This document shows, one piece after another, positions 1 through 7,589 of a DNA stretch of 64,000 nt. The notes under the pieces are model-generated. The model did not search any database. It saw nothing but the letters and a program-made list of their open reading frames with translations, and was not told where the DNA came from. The stretch comes from Betaproteobacteria bacterium. Lineage in GTDB: Bacteria; Pseudomonadota; Gammaproteobacteria; Burkholderiales; Ga0077523. Both the position numbers and the translations under genes were made by a program. Numbering within the stretch: the stretch's first letter is position 1; every line of letters begins with the position of its first letter. The stretch is from assembly GCA_016713305.1 (NCBI GenBank), contig JADJPK010000005.1, positions 434,001-498,000 on the forward strand, in the 5' to 3' direction.

Positions 1-1545
1 GCTTGTCGTGACGGACTACGCCGAGAATCTGCGCCGCATCGAGAAGGTCATCGCCGCGATCGATGTGCCGCCGGCCCCCAACGTGGAGGTCGTGCCGCTC
101 AAGCACGCCATTGCCACGGACGTGGCGGCCCTCATGTCCCGGTTGAACGAAGTCACCGCTCCGGCGACGGATCCGTTGCACAAGGTCACCGTCCTGGCAG
201 ACCCTCTCACCAACAGCATCGTCGTTCAGTCCGGCAGTGCCGAGCGTACCCGCCAGCTGCGCAGCATGGTCGCGGGATTCGACACGCCGTCCATGCGGAG
301 CAACGGCGTCTACGTGGTGCCCCTCAGGAATGCCGAGGCGGCAGTGCTCGCCAAGACGCTGTCCAGCATCCGCGTGCCGGATCCGGGCGCCGGAGGCGTG
401 CGCGGTCCTCAGGCGGGGCTTTCGGGCGCGGCCGGACCGATTGCCGCCGTCGACTCCGGCGGCGGCACGACGGTCGTATCGGACAATGCCTCGAATTCAC
501 TCATCATCACAGGCACGGAGAACGCCTACCGCACGTTGCGAGGCGTCATCGACCGCCTCGACGTCAGGCGGGCGCAGGTCTTCATCGAATGCCTCATCGT
601 GGAAGTGTCCAGCGACCAGGCAGCCGAGTTCGGCATCCAGTGGCTGGGGGGGCTCGACAGGATCTCCGGCACGGGCGCCGCGCTCGCGGGCGGAACCAAC
701 TTCGGCAATGCGACGCAGAACATCGTGAGCGGAGCCCGCAACCTGGGCGCGCTCGGCCCCGGCCTCAATATCGGCATCGTGAAGGGACAGGTCACGGTGC
801 CGGGGCTGGGTGCCGTCACGAACCTCTCCGCGCTCGCCCGTGCGCTCGAATCGAACAGCAAGGCCAACATCCTGTCCACTCCCAACATCCTCACGCTGGA
901 CAACGAGGAAGCGAAGATCGTCGTCGGGCAGAACGTACCGTTCATCACGGGCCAGTTCCTGAATCAGGCTTCGGCCGGGACGACCGTGAATCCGTTCCAG
1001 ACCATCGAGCGCCGGGACGTCGGGCTGACGCTCAAGGTGAAGCCCCAGATCAGCGAAGGGGGCACCGTGCGCCTCACGTTGTACCAGGAAGTGTCGAGCG
1101 TGCAGGACACCACGTCCGCGGCCGGCATCATCACGAACAAGCGCTCGCTCGACACCAGCGTGGTCGTGGACGACGGCAACATCGTGGTACTCGGGGACTG
1201 GTCCGCGATCAGCTCGACAGCACCGTGCAGAAAGTGCCGGGCCTGGGCGACATACCGTGGCTGGGCGCGCTCTTCCGCTACGACACGCGGCGGTTGCAGA
1301 AGACCAATCTCATGCTCTTCATGCGCCCCTATGTCATCCGCGACGAAAGCGGATCCCGCGTGTTGACCGTCGACCGCTACGACTACATGCAGAAGGCCCA
1401 GCAATCGACGACACCGACATCGCGGCACTTCGCGCTGCCCACGCTGGAGGGGCCGGTCGTGCCTGGCCTTCCTGCTCCGACCGCGGCCAGGCCTTCGGCT
1501 CCTTCGGACAGGCCGGCTGCACCCCCCTCGGAGGCCCCGAGATGA
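1..1545 (+). pseudogene. gspD: Type II secretion secretin GspD, 5'-partial and frameshifted
   Basis: Outer-membrane secretin, the pore of the type II secretion system. The gene enters the window already in frame (codons from base 2), so its N-terminus lies outside. Visible parts are N-domain repeats of the kind LKHAIATDVAALM and NSIVVQSG, a Gly/Ser-rich linker, then the secretin core (VFIECLIVEVSSDQAAEFGIQWLGG, split here as VFIECLIVEV and AEFGIQWLGG; later VPGLGDIPWLGALFR and the TNLMLFMRPYVI region). The reading frame breaks at about 1193-1197: codons run to VVLG, then GLVRDQLD continues one frame back, as if one G were missing from a GGGG run. The second frame ends at TGA 1543-1545, overlapping the gspE start. 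Family identity is certain. Whether the frameshift is biological or a sequence error is not decidable here. Confidence 0.85.
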
Positions 1546-2966
1546 CGATGGCGATCCCGTTCGGTTTCGCCCGCTCGCAACGCGTGCTCGCGGCCGGGGA
1601 AGACGCGGGGAGGCTGGTTCTATGGGTGACCGAAGCCACTCCGCTTGCGGCGATCGCGGAAGTCCGCCGCTCCCTCCAGAGGTCGGTGCTGCCCGTGCTG
1701 GTGCCGGGGGAGCGTTTCGACGAGGCGCTTCAGGCGGCCTACCGCGAGGGACAGGGCGAGGCAGCGGCGATCGTGGGAGCGCTCGAAGGCGATGCGGACC
1801 TGGAGCGTCTCATGCAGGACATCCCGGAGATCCAGGACATCCTGGAGGCAAGAGACGACGCTCCGGTCATCCGCATGCTGAATGCACTCTTCTCCCAGGC
1901 GCTGCGGGACGGGGCCTCCGACATTCACATCGAACCGTACGAAAGCAGCTCGGTCGTGCGGTACCGCGTGGACGGGATACTCCGGGATATCGTGCATCCG
2001 GCGCGAGGCGTGCACGCGGCGTTGGTGTCACGGATCAAGATCATGGCCCATCTGGACATCGCCGAGAAGCGGCTTCCCCAGGATGGCCGGATCATGCTGA
2101 AGCTCGGGGGGCGGCCCGTCGATGTCCGCGTGTCGACGTTGCCGGCCGGCCACGGCGAGCGGGTCGTGCTGCGCCTGCTCGACAAGGAGAAGGGCCGGCT
2201 CTCGCCGCAGGCGCTCGGAATGGAGCCCGACACGCTCGGGGCTCTGGAGTCGCTGGTGAAGCAGAGTCATGGAATCGTGCTCGTCACGGGGCCCACCGGC
2301 AGCGGCAAGACGACGACGCTGTACGCGATGCTCTCCTGTCTCGATGCAGGCGCGATGAACATCATGACGGTGGAGGATCCGATCGAGTACGACCTTCCGG
2401 GCATCGGGCAGACACAGGTGAACGCGCGGATCGGCATGACTTTCGCGCGCGCGTTGCGGGCCATCCTGCGCCAGGACCCCGATGTCATCATGATCGGCGA
2501 GATCCGCGATCTCGAGACCGCCCAGATCGCCGTGCAGGCGTCTCTCACAGGCCACCTGGTGCTTGCGACCCTGCACACGAACGATGCGGCGTCTTCGGTG
2601 ACCCGGCTCACGGACATGGGCATAGAACCCTTTCTGCTGTCTTCATCGCTGCTGGGCATCCTTGCCCAGCGTCTGGTACGCAAACTGTGTCCCCATTGCA
2701 GTATCGAGCATCCTGCCGGTCAGTGGACGGCGCCGGGTTGCCCGTCCTGCTCGGGATCGGGGTATGCAGGCCGTACGGGCATCCACGAACTGCTCGTGAT
2801 CGACGACGCCCTGCGTGAAGCGATCCACGACCGGCGCGGAGAGCACGAACTGCGCGCTCTCGCGCACCGTTCAGGATTCCGGTCGATGACCGAGACGGGT
2901 CAGCGGCTCGCAAGCCGGGGTGTCACGAGCGCCGCTGAGCTGTTGCGCGTCACGCGCGAGGCCTGA
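1542..2966 (+). CDS. gspE: Type II secretion ATPase GspE
   Basis: Cytoplasmic hexameric ATPase that powers pseudopilus assembly in type II secretion; 474 residues. I chose ATG 1542 because it overlaps the gspD stop (ATGA) and gives the usual family length. Seen in the sequence: the N2/C1 linker with DGASDIHIEP at about 113-122, Walker A GPTGSGKTT at about 250-258, the Asp box and Walker B (DPDVIMIGEIRD), the His box (TGHLVLATLHTND), and a C-terminal zinc-type cysteine module with CPHC and CPSCSGSGY. The N1 domain that binds GspL is short. It is translationally coupled to gspD and followed after 8 bases by gspF. GspE and the PilB/PilT ATPases share these motifs, but the gspD-E-F order supports GspE. 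Confidence 0.93.
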   Translation: MTMAIPFGFARSQRVLAAGEDAGRLVLWVTEATPLAAIAEVRRSLQRSVLPVLVPGERFDEALQAAYREGQGEAAAIVGALEGDADLERLMQDIPEIQDILEARDDAPVIRMLNALFSQALRDGASDIHIEPYESSSVVRYRVDGILRDIVHPARGVHAALVSRIKIMAHLDIAEKRLPQDGRIMLKLGGRPVDVRVSTLPAGHGERVVLRLLDKEKGRLSPQALGMEPDTLGALESLVKQSHGIVLVTGPTGSGKTTTLYAMLSCLDAGAMNIMTVEDPIEYDLPGIGQTQVNARIGMTFARALRAILRQDPDVIMIGEIRDLETAQIAVQASLTGHLVLATLHTNDAASSVTRLTDMGIEPFLLSSSLLGILAQRLVRKLCPHCSIEHPAGQWTAPGCPSCSGSGYAGRTGIHELLVIDDALREAIHDRRGEHELRALAHRSGFRSMTETGQRLASRGVTSAAELLRVTREA

Positions 2967-2974
2967 ACGGCAGC

Positions 2975-4183
2975 ATGGGCGCGTTCCGGTTCGAAGCCGC
3001 ACGCGACGACGGGTCCATCGAACGCGGAGAAATGGATGCCGACGGCGTTCGTCACGTGCGCGCCCGCTTGCGCGAAAGGGGTCTCGTCGCTCTCACCGTG
3101 CAGCCGGCGACCGGCGCCCCGGGCCGGTCCGGCCGCTTCTTCGCACGCTCGTTCTCGAATGCGGCTCTCGCCCTCGCGACACGGCAGCTCGCGAGCCTCG
3201 TGTCGGCAGGGCTGCCGCTGGATGCCGCGCTTTCCACGCTCGTGGAGCAGTGCGACGACGAGCGTCAGCGTGAACTCTGGCGGGGCGTGCGCGCCGAAGT
3301 TCTCGCGGGCCGCACATTGGCCGATGCAATGGAAACGTTCCCCGGCTCGTTCTCCAGGCTGTATTGCGCCACGGTGCGCGCAGGCGAACAGGCAGGGCGT
3401 TTCGGTCTCGTCCTCGAGCGATTGGCCGGGTACCTGGAGGATCGCGAGGCATTGCGGGGCAAGGTGTTCGCGGCAGCGCTGTACCCCGCGATCGTCACGG
3501 TCATCGCCATCGCGATCGTCCTGTTCCTGATGACCTACGTCGTGCCCCAGGTCGTGCAGGTCTTCGAGAACAGCCACCAGCATCTGCCGCTGCCCACCCG
3601 GGCGTTGCTGATCTTTTCGGACGCGCTGCGGCTCTTCGGACTGCCAATGCTCGTCCTGGCGGCCGCGGCGGTGGCGCTCTGGCGTGCCGCCTTGCGCAAT
3701 GCCGCGGTGCGCAAGGCGCAGGACATCTGGCTGCTCCAGTTGCCGGTGGTCGGAAAGCTCTTGCGCGGAATGGACACCGCACGCTACGCGGCGACGCTGT
3801 CCATGCTGACCGATGCGGGCGTTCCCATGCTTCGTGCGTTGGCGGCGGCAGAGGCGACCATGGCCAGTTCCGTCATGCGCGAAGCGGCTCGGGACACCAT
3901 GGACAGCGTGAGCGAAGGTCAGTCTCTCGCGCGGGCGCTCGCGCGCAGCAGGATGTTTCCGCCCGTTCTGGTGCGTCTCGTGGAAGTGGGAGAAACGACG
4001 GGCCGGCTTCCCGACATGCTGGGACACGCCGCGCGCAATCTCTCCGCCGAAGTCGAACGCCGCACCAGCGGTGCCGCTGCGCTCCTCGAGCCTATCCTCA
4101 TCCTGCTGATGGGCGCCTTCGTCCTTGCGATCGTGGTGGCCGTGATGCTACCCATCATCGAGGTGAACCAGCTGGTGCGCTGA
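2975..4183 (+). CDS. gspF: Type II secretion inner-membrane protein GspF
   Basis: Polytopic inner-membrane platform protein of the type II secretion system, 402 residues, normal family length. It has the two repeated T2SSF domains. The first starts around residue 70 (LATRQLASLVSAGLPLDAAL, GTLADAMETFP-like ending, then a membrane segment around 170-195). The second starts around 270 (YAATLSMLTDAGVPMLRAL), with SLARALARSRMFPP, VRLVEVGETTGRLPDML and a final membrane helix (LLMGAFVLAIVVAVMLPI). The gene follows gspE by 8 bases. No gspG-gspM genes follow; the next gene is a cytochrome, so the rest of the secretion system must be elsewhere or upstream. Confidence 0.93.
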   Translation: MGAFRFEAARDDGSIERGEMDADGVRHVRARLRERGLVALTVQPATGAPGRSGRFFARSFSNAALALATRQLASLVSAGLPLDAALSTLVEQCDDERQRELWRGVRAEVLAGRTLADAMETFPGSFSRLYCATVRAGEQAGRFGLVLERLAGYLEDREALRGKVFAAALYPAIVTVIAIAIVLFLMTYVVPQVVQVFENSHQHLPLPTRALLIFSDALRLFGLPMLVLAAAAVALWRAALRNAAVRKAQDIWLLQLPVVGKLLRGMDTARYAATLSMLTDAGVPMLRALAAAEATMASSVMREAARDTMDSVSEGQSLARALARSRMFPPVLVRLVEVGETTGRLPDMLGHAARNLSAEVERRTSGAAALLEPILILLMGAFVLAIVVAVMLPIIEVNQLVR

Positions 4184-4291
4184 CCCCTGGCCGAATTGCC
4201 GGGTCATTCACGCGCAGTGCCCGCGCATCATGCCCATGTCCTGATTGACAGGGCTCTTTCCCGGGAGGTCGCCCGGACAATACTGGGATTT

Positions 4292-4312
4292 TCTCCGTAC
4301 TAGACACGGAGA
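4292..4312. promoter_or_regulatory. Inverted repeat 1 upstream of the cytochrome gene
   Basis: Perfect 7-base arms TCTCCGT and ACGGAGA are separated by 7 bases (ACTAGAC). It lies in the 246-base gap before the cytochrome gene. A second inverted repeat with the same CTCCG/CGGAG core lies about 85 bases downstream. Two related operators for one regulator would explain the pair, but there is no T-run, no known consensus, and the regulator is unknown. Confidence 0.35.
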
Positions 4313-4394
4313 TCCTCATTTGTTTCCATGTTCCCTGCGGCATCTATTGATGCGGCGGAAGCGCCGGGCAAACATCGGTGCAGAACATAACAAC

Positions 4395-4409
4395 GTCTCC
4401 GACGGAGAC
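4395..4409. promoter_or_regulatory. Inverted repeat 2 upstream of the cytochrome gene
   Basis: Palindrome GTCTCCGACGGAGAC: 7-base arms around a single A, ending about 20 bases before the cytochrome start codon. It shares CTCCG...CGGAG with the repeat at 4292-4312. The position between a likely promoter and the start codon suits a repressor site or a leader hairpin. This is inference from symmetry only. Confidence 0.35.
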
Positions 4410-4429
4410 GACGAAACGACGAGGCGAGC

Positions 4430-4813
4430 ATGACCCTACCGAGGATCCCACTCGCCGTGGCAGCTTTCGCAATGGGATGGAGTCTCTGGGGCGCCAGTGG
4501 TGCCGCGGAAGATCCGCTTCCCAAGGGCGACAGCAGTCGCGGTGAAACCTACTACCTGCGTTACTGCCGCGGATGTCACGGCGCCGACGGGCAAGGCGAT
4601 GCACTCGTCTTCATGCCGCACGTCGACAACCTGACGCGCAAGGGCTACATCGACCTGTTGCCCGACAGCTATCTCTACATCGCCATCGCCAAGGGCGGAC
4701 TGGCCATCGGCAAGAGCAGCTACATGCCGGCCTGGGGGGAGACGCTTTCGGACCAGCAGATCATGGACATCATCGCCCACGTCCGCTCGTTGCCCCTTCA
4801 CAGCAATCCCTGA
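4430..4813 (+). CDS. Periplasmic c-type cytochrome, single haem
   Basis: Small exported cytochrome c of 127 residues. The N-terminus is a Sec-type signal peptide ending near GASGA-AEDP (cleavage about residue 25). The haem-binding motif is CRGCH at residues 46-50, and the methionine ligand is probably in SSYMPAWGE around residue 96. This is the usual class I fold for electron carriers that accept electrons from periplasmic dehydrogenases. The next gene, about 155 bases downstream, encodes an exported beta-propeller protein of the sorbosone-dehydrogenase type, so this cytochrome is likely its electron acceptor. That pairing is inferred from position. Two inverted repeats precede the gene. Confidence 0.85.
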   Translation: MTLPRIPLAVAAFAMGWSLWGASGAAEDPLPKGDSSRGETYYLRYCRGCHGADGQGDALVFMPHVDNLTRKGYIDLLPDSYLYIAIAKGGLAIGKSSYMPAWGETLSDQQIMDIIAHVRSLPLHSNP

Positions 4814-4968
4814 CGTTCGGCGGATTCTCCGGCACCGATCCGCACGGGCCGGACCACGAACGAGAACCAGTGTGCCAGCGCAGTCCGCCGACGGGAGGCC
4901 GTCGGGCTGCGCGCCTTGTCTGTCTCCCACGTCCGCAGATCCGAACGTCCAATAAGGAGGAGCAGGTG

Positions 4969-6609
4969 ATGAAACTTTCGAGATCGTTGGCCACCGCCGC
5001 AATCGCGGCGGCACTGCCGCTGATGGCGAACCCCGTGTTCGCGGATCAGCAAGGAACGGGTCGCGCAGGCAATTGGGAGAAACGCATTCCGGTGAAGCCC
5101 GATCCGTCGAAGATCCTGGTTCCCGACGGCTACAAGGTGAGTGTCTTCGCGGCCGGACTGGACACGCCCTCCGCCGCCACGGTCGATGGAGATGGCAACG
5201 TGTGGGTAGCCATTTCCGGCCCGCTGTTCATGCAGGGGACCGAGCCCGCGCACATCAAGGTGTTCGACAAGAACGGCAAGCTGATCAAGGAAATCGGCAA
5301 GGGCACCTTCACCACAGTGATGAACGAGATCGGCTACTGTCCCGACAACAAGAAGATCTACATCCCCGAGTACGGCGAGAAGATCTGGGAGATGGACGGG
5401 GTCAATGGCGAACTGAAGCTGATCGTGAAGGACCTGTTCATCGGCGACCACCGCAACGGTGGCATCACCTGCAAGGACGGATACCTGTACTTCGCCCTGG
5501 GACTGCCCAGCAACGTCGGTTTTGCCGATCCGGACAACCACGGCTGGCCGGACATTCCGCGCGATCCCTTCTGGGTCGCGCATCCGGACGGGTTCCCTCC
5601 GACGCCCCACGACCCTGCCTGCCGTGACATCGTGCATACGGGTCTCAACGTCAAGTCGGCGGATGGCCGGATGACCGGTGCCTATCTGCCCGTGGGCGTT
5701 CCCGCCAAACCCGGGCAGATCATCAAGGCGCAGGTACCTTGCGGCGGTTCGATCATGCGCGTGAGGATCGACCAGAAGGGTTCCGACGGCATCTATGCGC
5801 ATTCCAGCATGGAGGTCTACGCCATGGGCTTCCGCAATCAGTCGGGCGTGGCGTTCGGTCCCAAGGGCACGAGGTTCGAGAATGCCCTGGCGGTCTCCGA
5901 CAACGGGGCGAACGATCTGGGACATCGCCGCATCGCGAACAGCCCGGAGCGGCTGTGGATCGTCACCGAGAAGGGGCAGGACGCAGGCTACCCCGACAAG
6001 GATGGCTTCGGCTTCGTCACCAACAAGCGCTCGAGCCTCTTCCGCTGGACCGGATCGAAGATCGAGCGGCCGTATCCCCAGCTGTACATCGGCGATCAGC
6101 CCTACGTTCCCAAGATGCCGCCGTACCACTTCCCCGTGCACGTCGACGGGGTTCGCGGAGTGCCGTTGATCGCCGCCAATCCGAATCCGAACGGCTACAT
6201 CAATCCGGTGATGGAATGGGACACGAACAATCCCATGGACGGCATCGCCTGGGCGCCCCCGCAGTACGGGGCCGGCAAGGAAACGATCTTCGCTGCGATC
6301 TACGGAATCATCGACAATGGGCCGGACAGCCTGGTGCCGACGTGGCCGGCGATCGTCAAGATCGATTTCATGGAGCCCGCGGGCGTGAAGTGGTCCTACT
6401 TCGCCCGCAACGTCGACATGGGGCCCAATGCCTATCAGAAGGCGGAGAACCGCGGGGGCCTGGAGCGGACGAACGACGTGGTGTTCAGCAACGACGGCAA
6501 GACCATGTACGTGGTGGACTACGGCGAGCTGTACACGGACTTCACGATGTCGCCGCCGTTCTACGTGACGCCCAGGTCGGGTGTCGTCTGGGCAATCACC
6601 AAGCAGTAA
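4969..6609 (+). CDS. Exported beta-propeller protein, sorbosone/PQQ-dehydrogenase-like
   Basis: Exported protein of 546 residues. I chose ATG 4969 because a strong Shine-Dalgarno (AAGGAGG, 4954-4960) lies about 8 bases upstream and a clear signal peptide follows (MKLSRSLATAAIAAALPLMANPVFA). The mature part has propeller-blade signatures: GYKVSVFAAGLDTPSAATVDGDGNVWVA, written here as YKVSVFAAGL and ATVDGDGNVWVA, then GFRNQSGVAFGP, LAVSDNGAND, and RTNDVVFSNDGKTMYVVDYGE split as NDVVFSNDGKTMYVVDYG. This matches the PQQ-type soluble glucose/sorbosone dehydrogenase fold. I cannot confirm PQQ ligands, so substrate and cofactor are open. The upstream cytochrome c suggests a periplasmic oxidation. 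Two strong hairpins follow the stop codon. Confidence 0.7.
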   Translation: MKLSRSLATAAIAAALPLMANPVFADQQGTGRAGNWEKRIPVKPDPSKILVPDGYKVSVFAAGLDTPSAATVDGDGNVWVAISGPLFMQGTEPAHIKVFDKNGKLIKEIGKGTFTTVMNEIGYCPDNKKIYIPEYGEKIWEMDGVNGELKLIVKDLFIGDHRNGGITCKDGYLYFALGLPSNVGFADPDNHGWPDIPRDPFWVAHPDGFPPTPHDPACRDIVHTGLNVKSADGRMTGAYLPVGVPAKPGQIIKAQVPCGGSIMRVRIDQKGSDGIYAHSSMEVYAMGFRNQSGVAFGPKGTRFENALAVSDNGANDLGHRRIANSPERLWIVTEKGQDAGYPDKDGFGFVTNKRSSLFRWTGSKIERPYPQLYIGDQPYVPKMPPYHFPVHVDGVRGVPLIAANPNPNGYINPVMEWDTNNPMDGIAWAPPQYGAGKETIFAAIYGIIDNGPDSLVPTWPAIVKIDFMEPAGVKWSYFARNVDMGPNAYQKAENRGGLERTNDVVFSNDGKTMYVVDYGELYTDFTMSPPFYVTPRSGVVWAITKQ

Positions 6610-6627
6610 GCCGCCCATCGCCGCTGC

Positions 6628-6651
6628 CCGCTCCGGGTCTGCCCGGAGCGG
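6628..6651. terminator. Hairpin downstream of the propeller gene
   Basis: Perfect 10-base stem CCGCTCCGGG / CCCGGAGCGG around a TCTG loop, beginning 18 bases after the stop at 6609. There is no T-run of its own. It sits between convergent genes and may stabilise the 3' end or pair functionally with the next hairpin. Confidence 0.5.
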
Positions 6652-6667
6652 CACCTGCGGCAGACCT

Positions 6668-6706
6668 GGATACGGCCGGCGACGGCCGTATCCTTTCTCC
6701 TTTCCC
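6668..6706 (+). terminator. Rho-independent terminator between convergent genes
   Basis: Perfect 11-base stem GGATACGGCCG / CGGCCGTATCC with a GCGA tetraloop (6668-6693), followed on the plus strand by the pyrimidine tract TTTCTCCTTTCCC. It ends transcription of the cytochrome/propeller pair just before the converging minus-strand gene that ends at 6712. Confidence 0.8.
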
Positions 6707-6711
6707 AGTCC

Positions 6712-7449
6712 TCAGTAATCGCGGCGCGGCGCGTCGTACTCGCTTCCTGGAAACACGAAAGGCGCTGATCGGCCCACCAGCGTCTCGATCAGCATCAGCT
6801 CGGGATCGCTGTGATTCTTGAAGGGTGCGCGGCGGATGTTGCGGCCCTTTGCCTTGGCATCGTTCATGATGTACAGGGGCCGGTCGTGATGCGAAGCCGC
6901 CACCGTGTCCTTGCTCTCCGGGTCGTCGGCAGCGCTGATGTCGGCGATGCCGTAGCACGTGCAGAAGTAGGTCTGGTCGGGTTCGGACTCCATGTAGACA
7001 CCCGTCCCGCGGATGCCGATGGTGGCGGTCGTCGACTGCATGCGGATCTGGCGGTCGGACTTGCCGAACACGGACAGGAGCTTGCCGGTGACGAGCCGTA
7101 ACGCGCTGGTGATCGCGTTGTCGCCTTCCTGGCGGCCATCGAGCACGAGCCGGCTGCTGTTGCGCAGGATGAACGAGCTGCTGCCGACGACGAAGACGAT
7201 CTCGCCGTCCCTGCCCGTTTCCACCGTATCCTTCGGGCCGATCCGGGTCTTGAGGGTGGCCGGCGCGCCGTTCACCGTGGCGACACCCGAGACCCGGTAG
7301 ACCGACTGTCCCGGAGGCAGCTGCGCGGGCGTGGAGCCGAAGATGTCGGCCATCGCCTGGGAGGTCCAGCCGGCCGAGAAGAAACCTGCCGACAAGGCCT
7401 GTACCAGCAGGCGGCGCCGAGGATCGTCAAGTTCGCCGGATTGTTTCAT
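6712..7449 (-). CDS. Exported FecR-domain protein
   Basis: Exported protein of 245 residues with a FecR domain. ATG 7449 gives the N-terminus MKQSGELDDPRRRLLVQALS, which resembles a twin-arginine export signal (PRRRLLVQA followed by a hydrophobic stretch), with likely cleavage after SQAMA. The FecR-like part is at about 60-170, with GPKDTVETGRDGEIVFVVG, FILRNSSRLVLDG, LRLVTGKLLSVFGKS and TATIGIRGTGVYME, followed by a CTCYG segment. Classical FecR is an anti-sigma sensor spanning the membrane. Here there is no membrane helix after the signal and no fecI-like sigma factor nearby, so a role in iron signalling should not be assumed. It converges on the propeller gene. Confidence 0.7.
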   Translation of the reverse strand: MKQSGELDDPRRRLLVQALSAGFFSAGWTSQAMADIFGSTPAQLPPGQSVYRVSGVATVNGAPATLKTRIGPKDTVETGRDGEIVFVVGSSSFILRNSSRLVLDGRQEGDNAITSALRLVTGKLLSVFGKSDRQIRMQSTTATIGIRGTGVYMESEPDQTYFCTCYGIADISAADDPESKDTVAASHHDRPLYIMNDAKAKGRNIRRAPFKNHSDPELMLIETLVGRSAPFVFPGSEYDAPRRDY

Positions 7450-7589
7450 GGGTCGTTTCCCTATTCTTGTCTTGGCGCTCGAGTCGCCGGTCAGCGGATG
7501 CCTGACTTGCACACCGGGGCATCAGGGTCGTTCGATGCTAGCACAATGCCATCGGCGTTCTTTCACGCACGGCGGCGGTTCTCGCGCGG

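Noticed and set aside
4798..6654. Open minus-strand frame of 618 codons opposite the propeller gene
   Set aside because: No motif and biased composition; it also spans the strong hairpin at 6628-6651.
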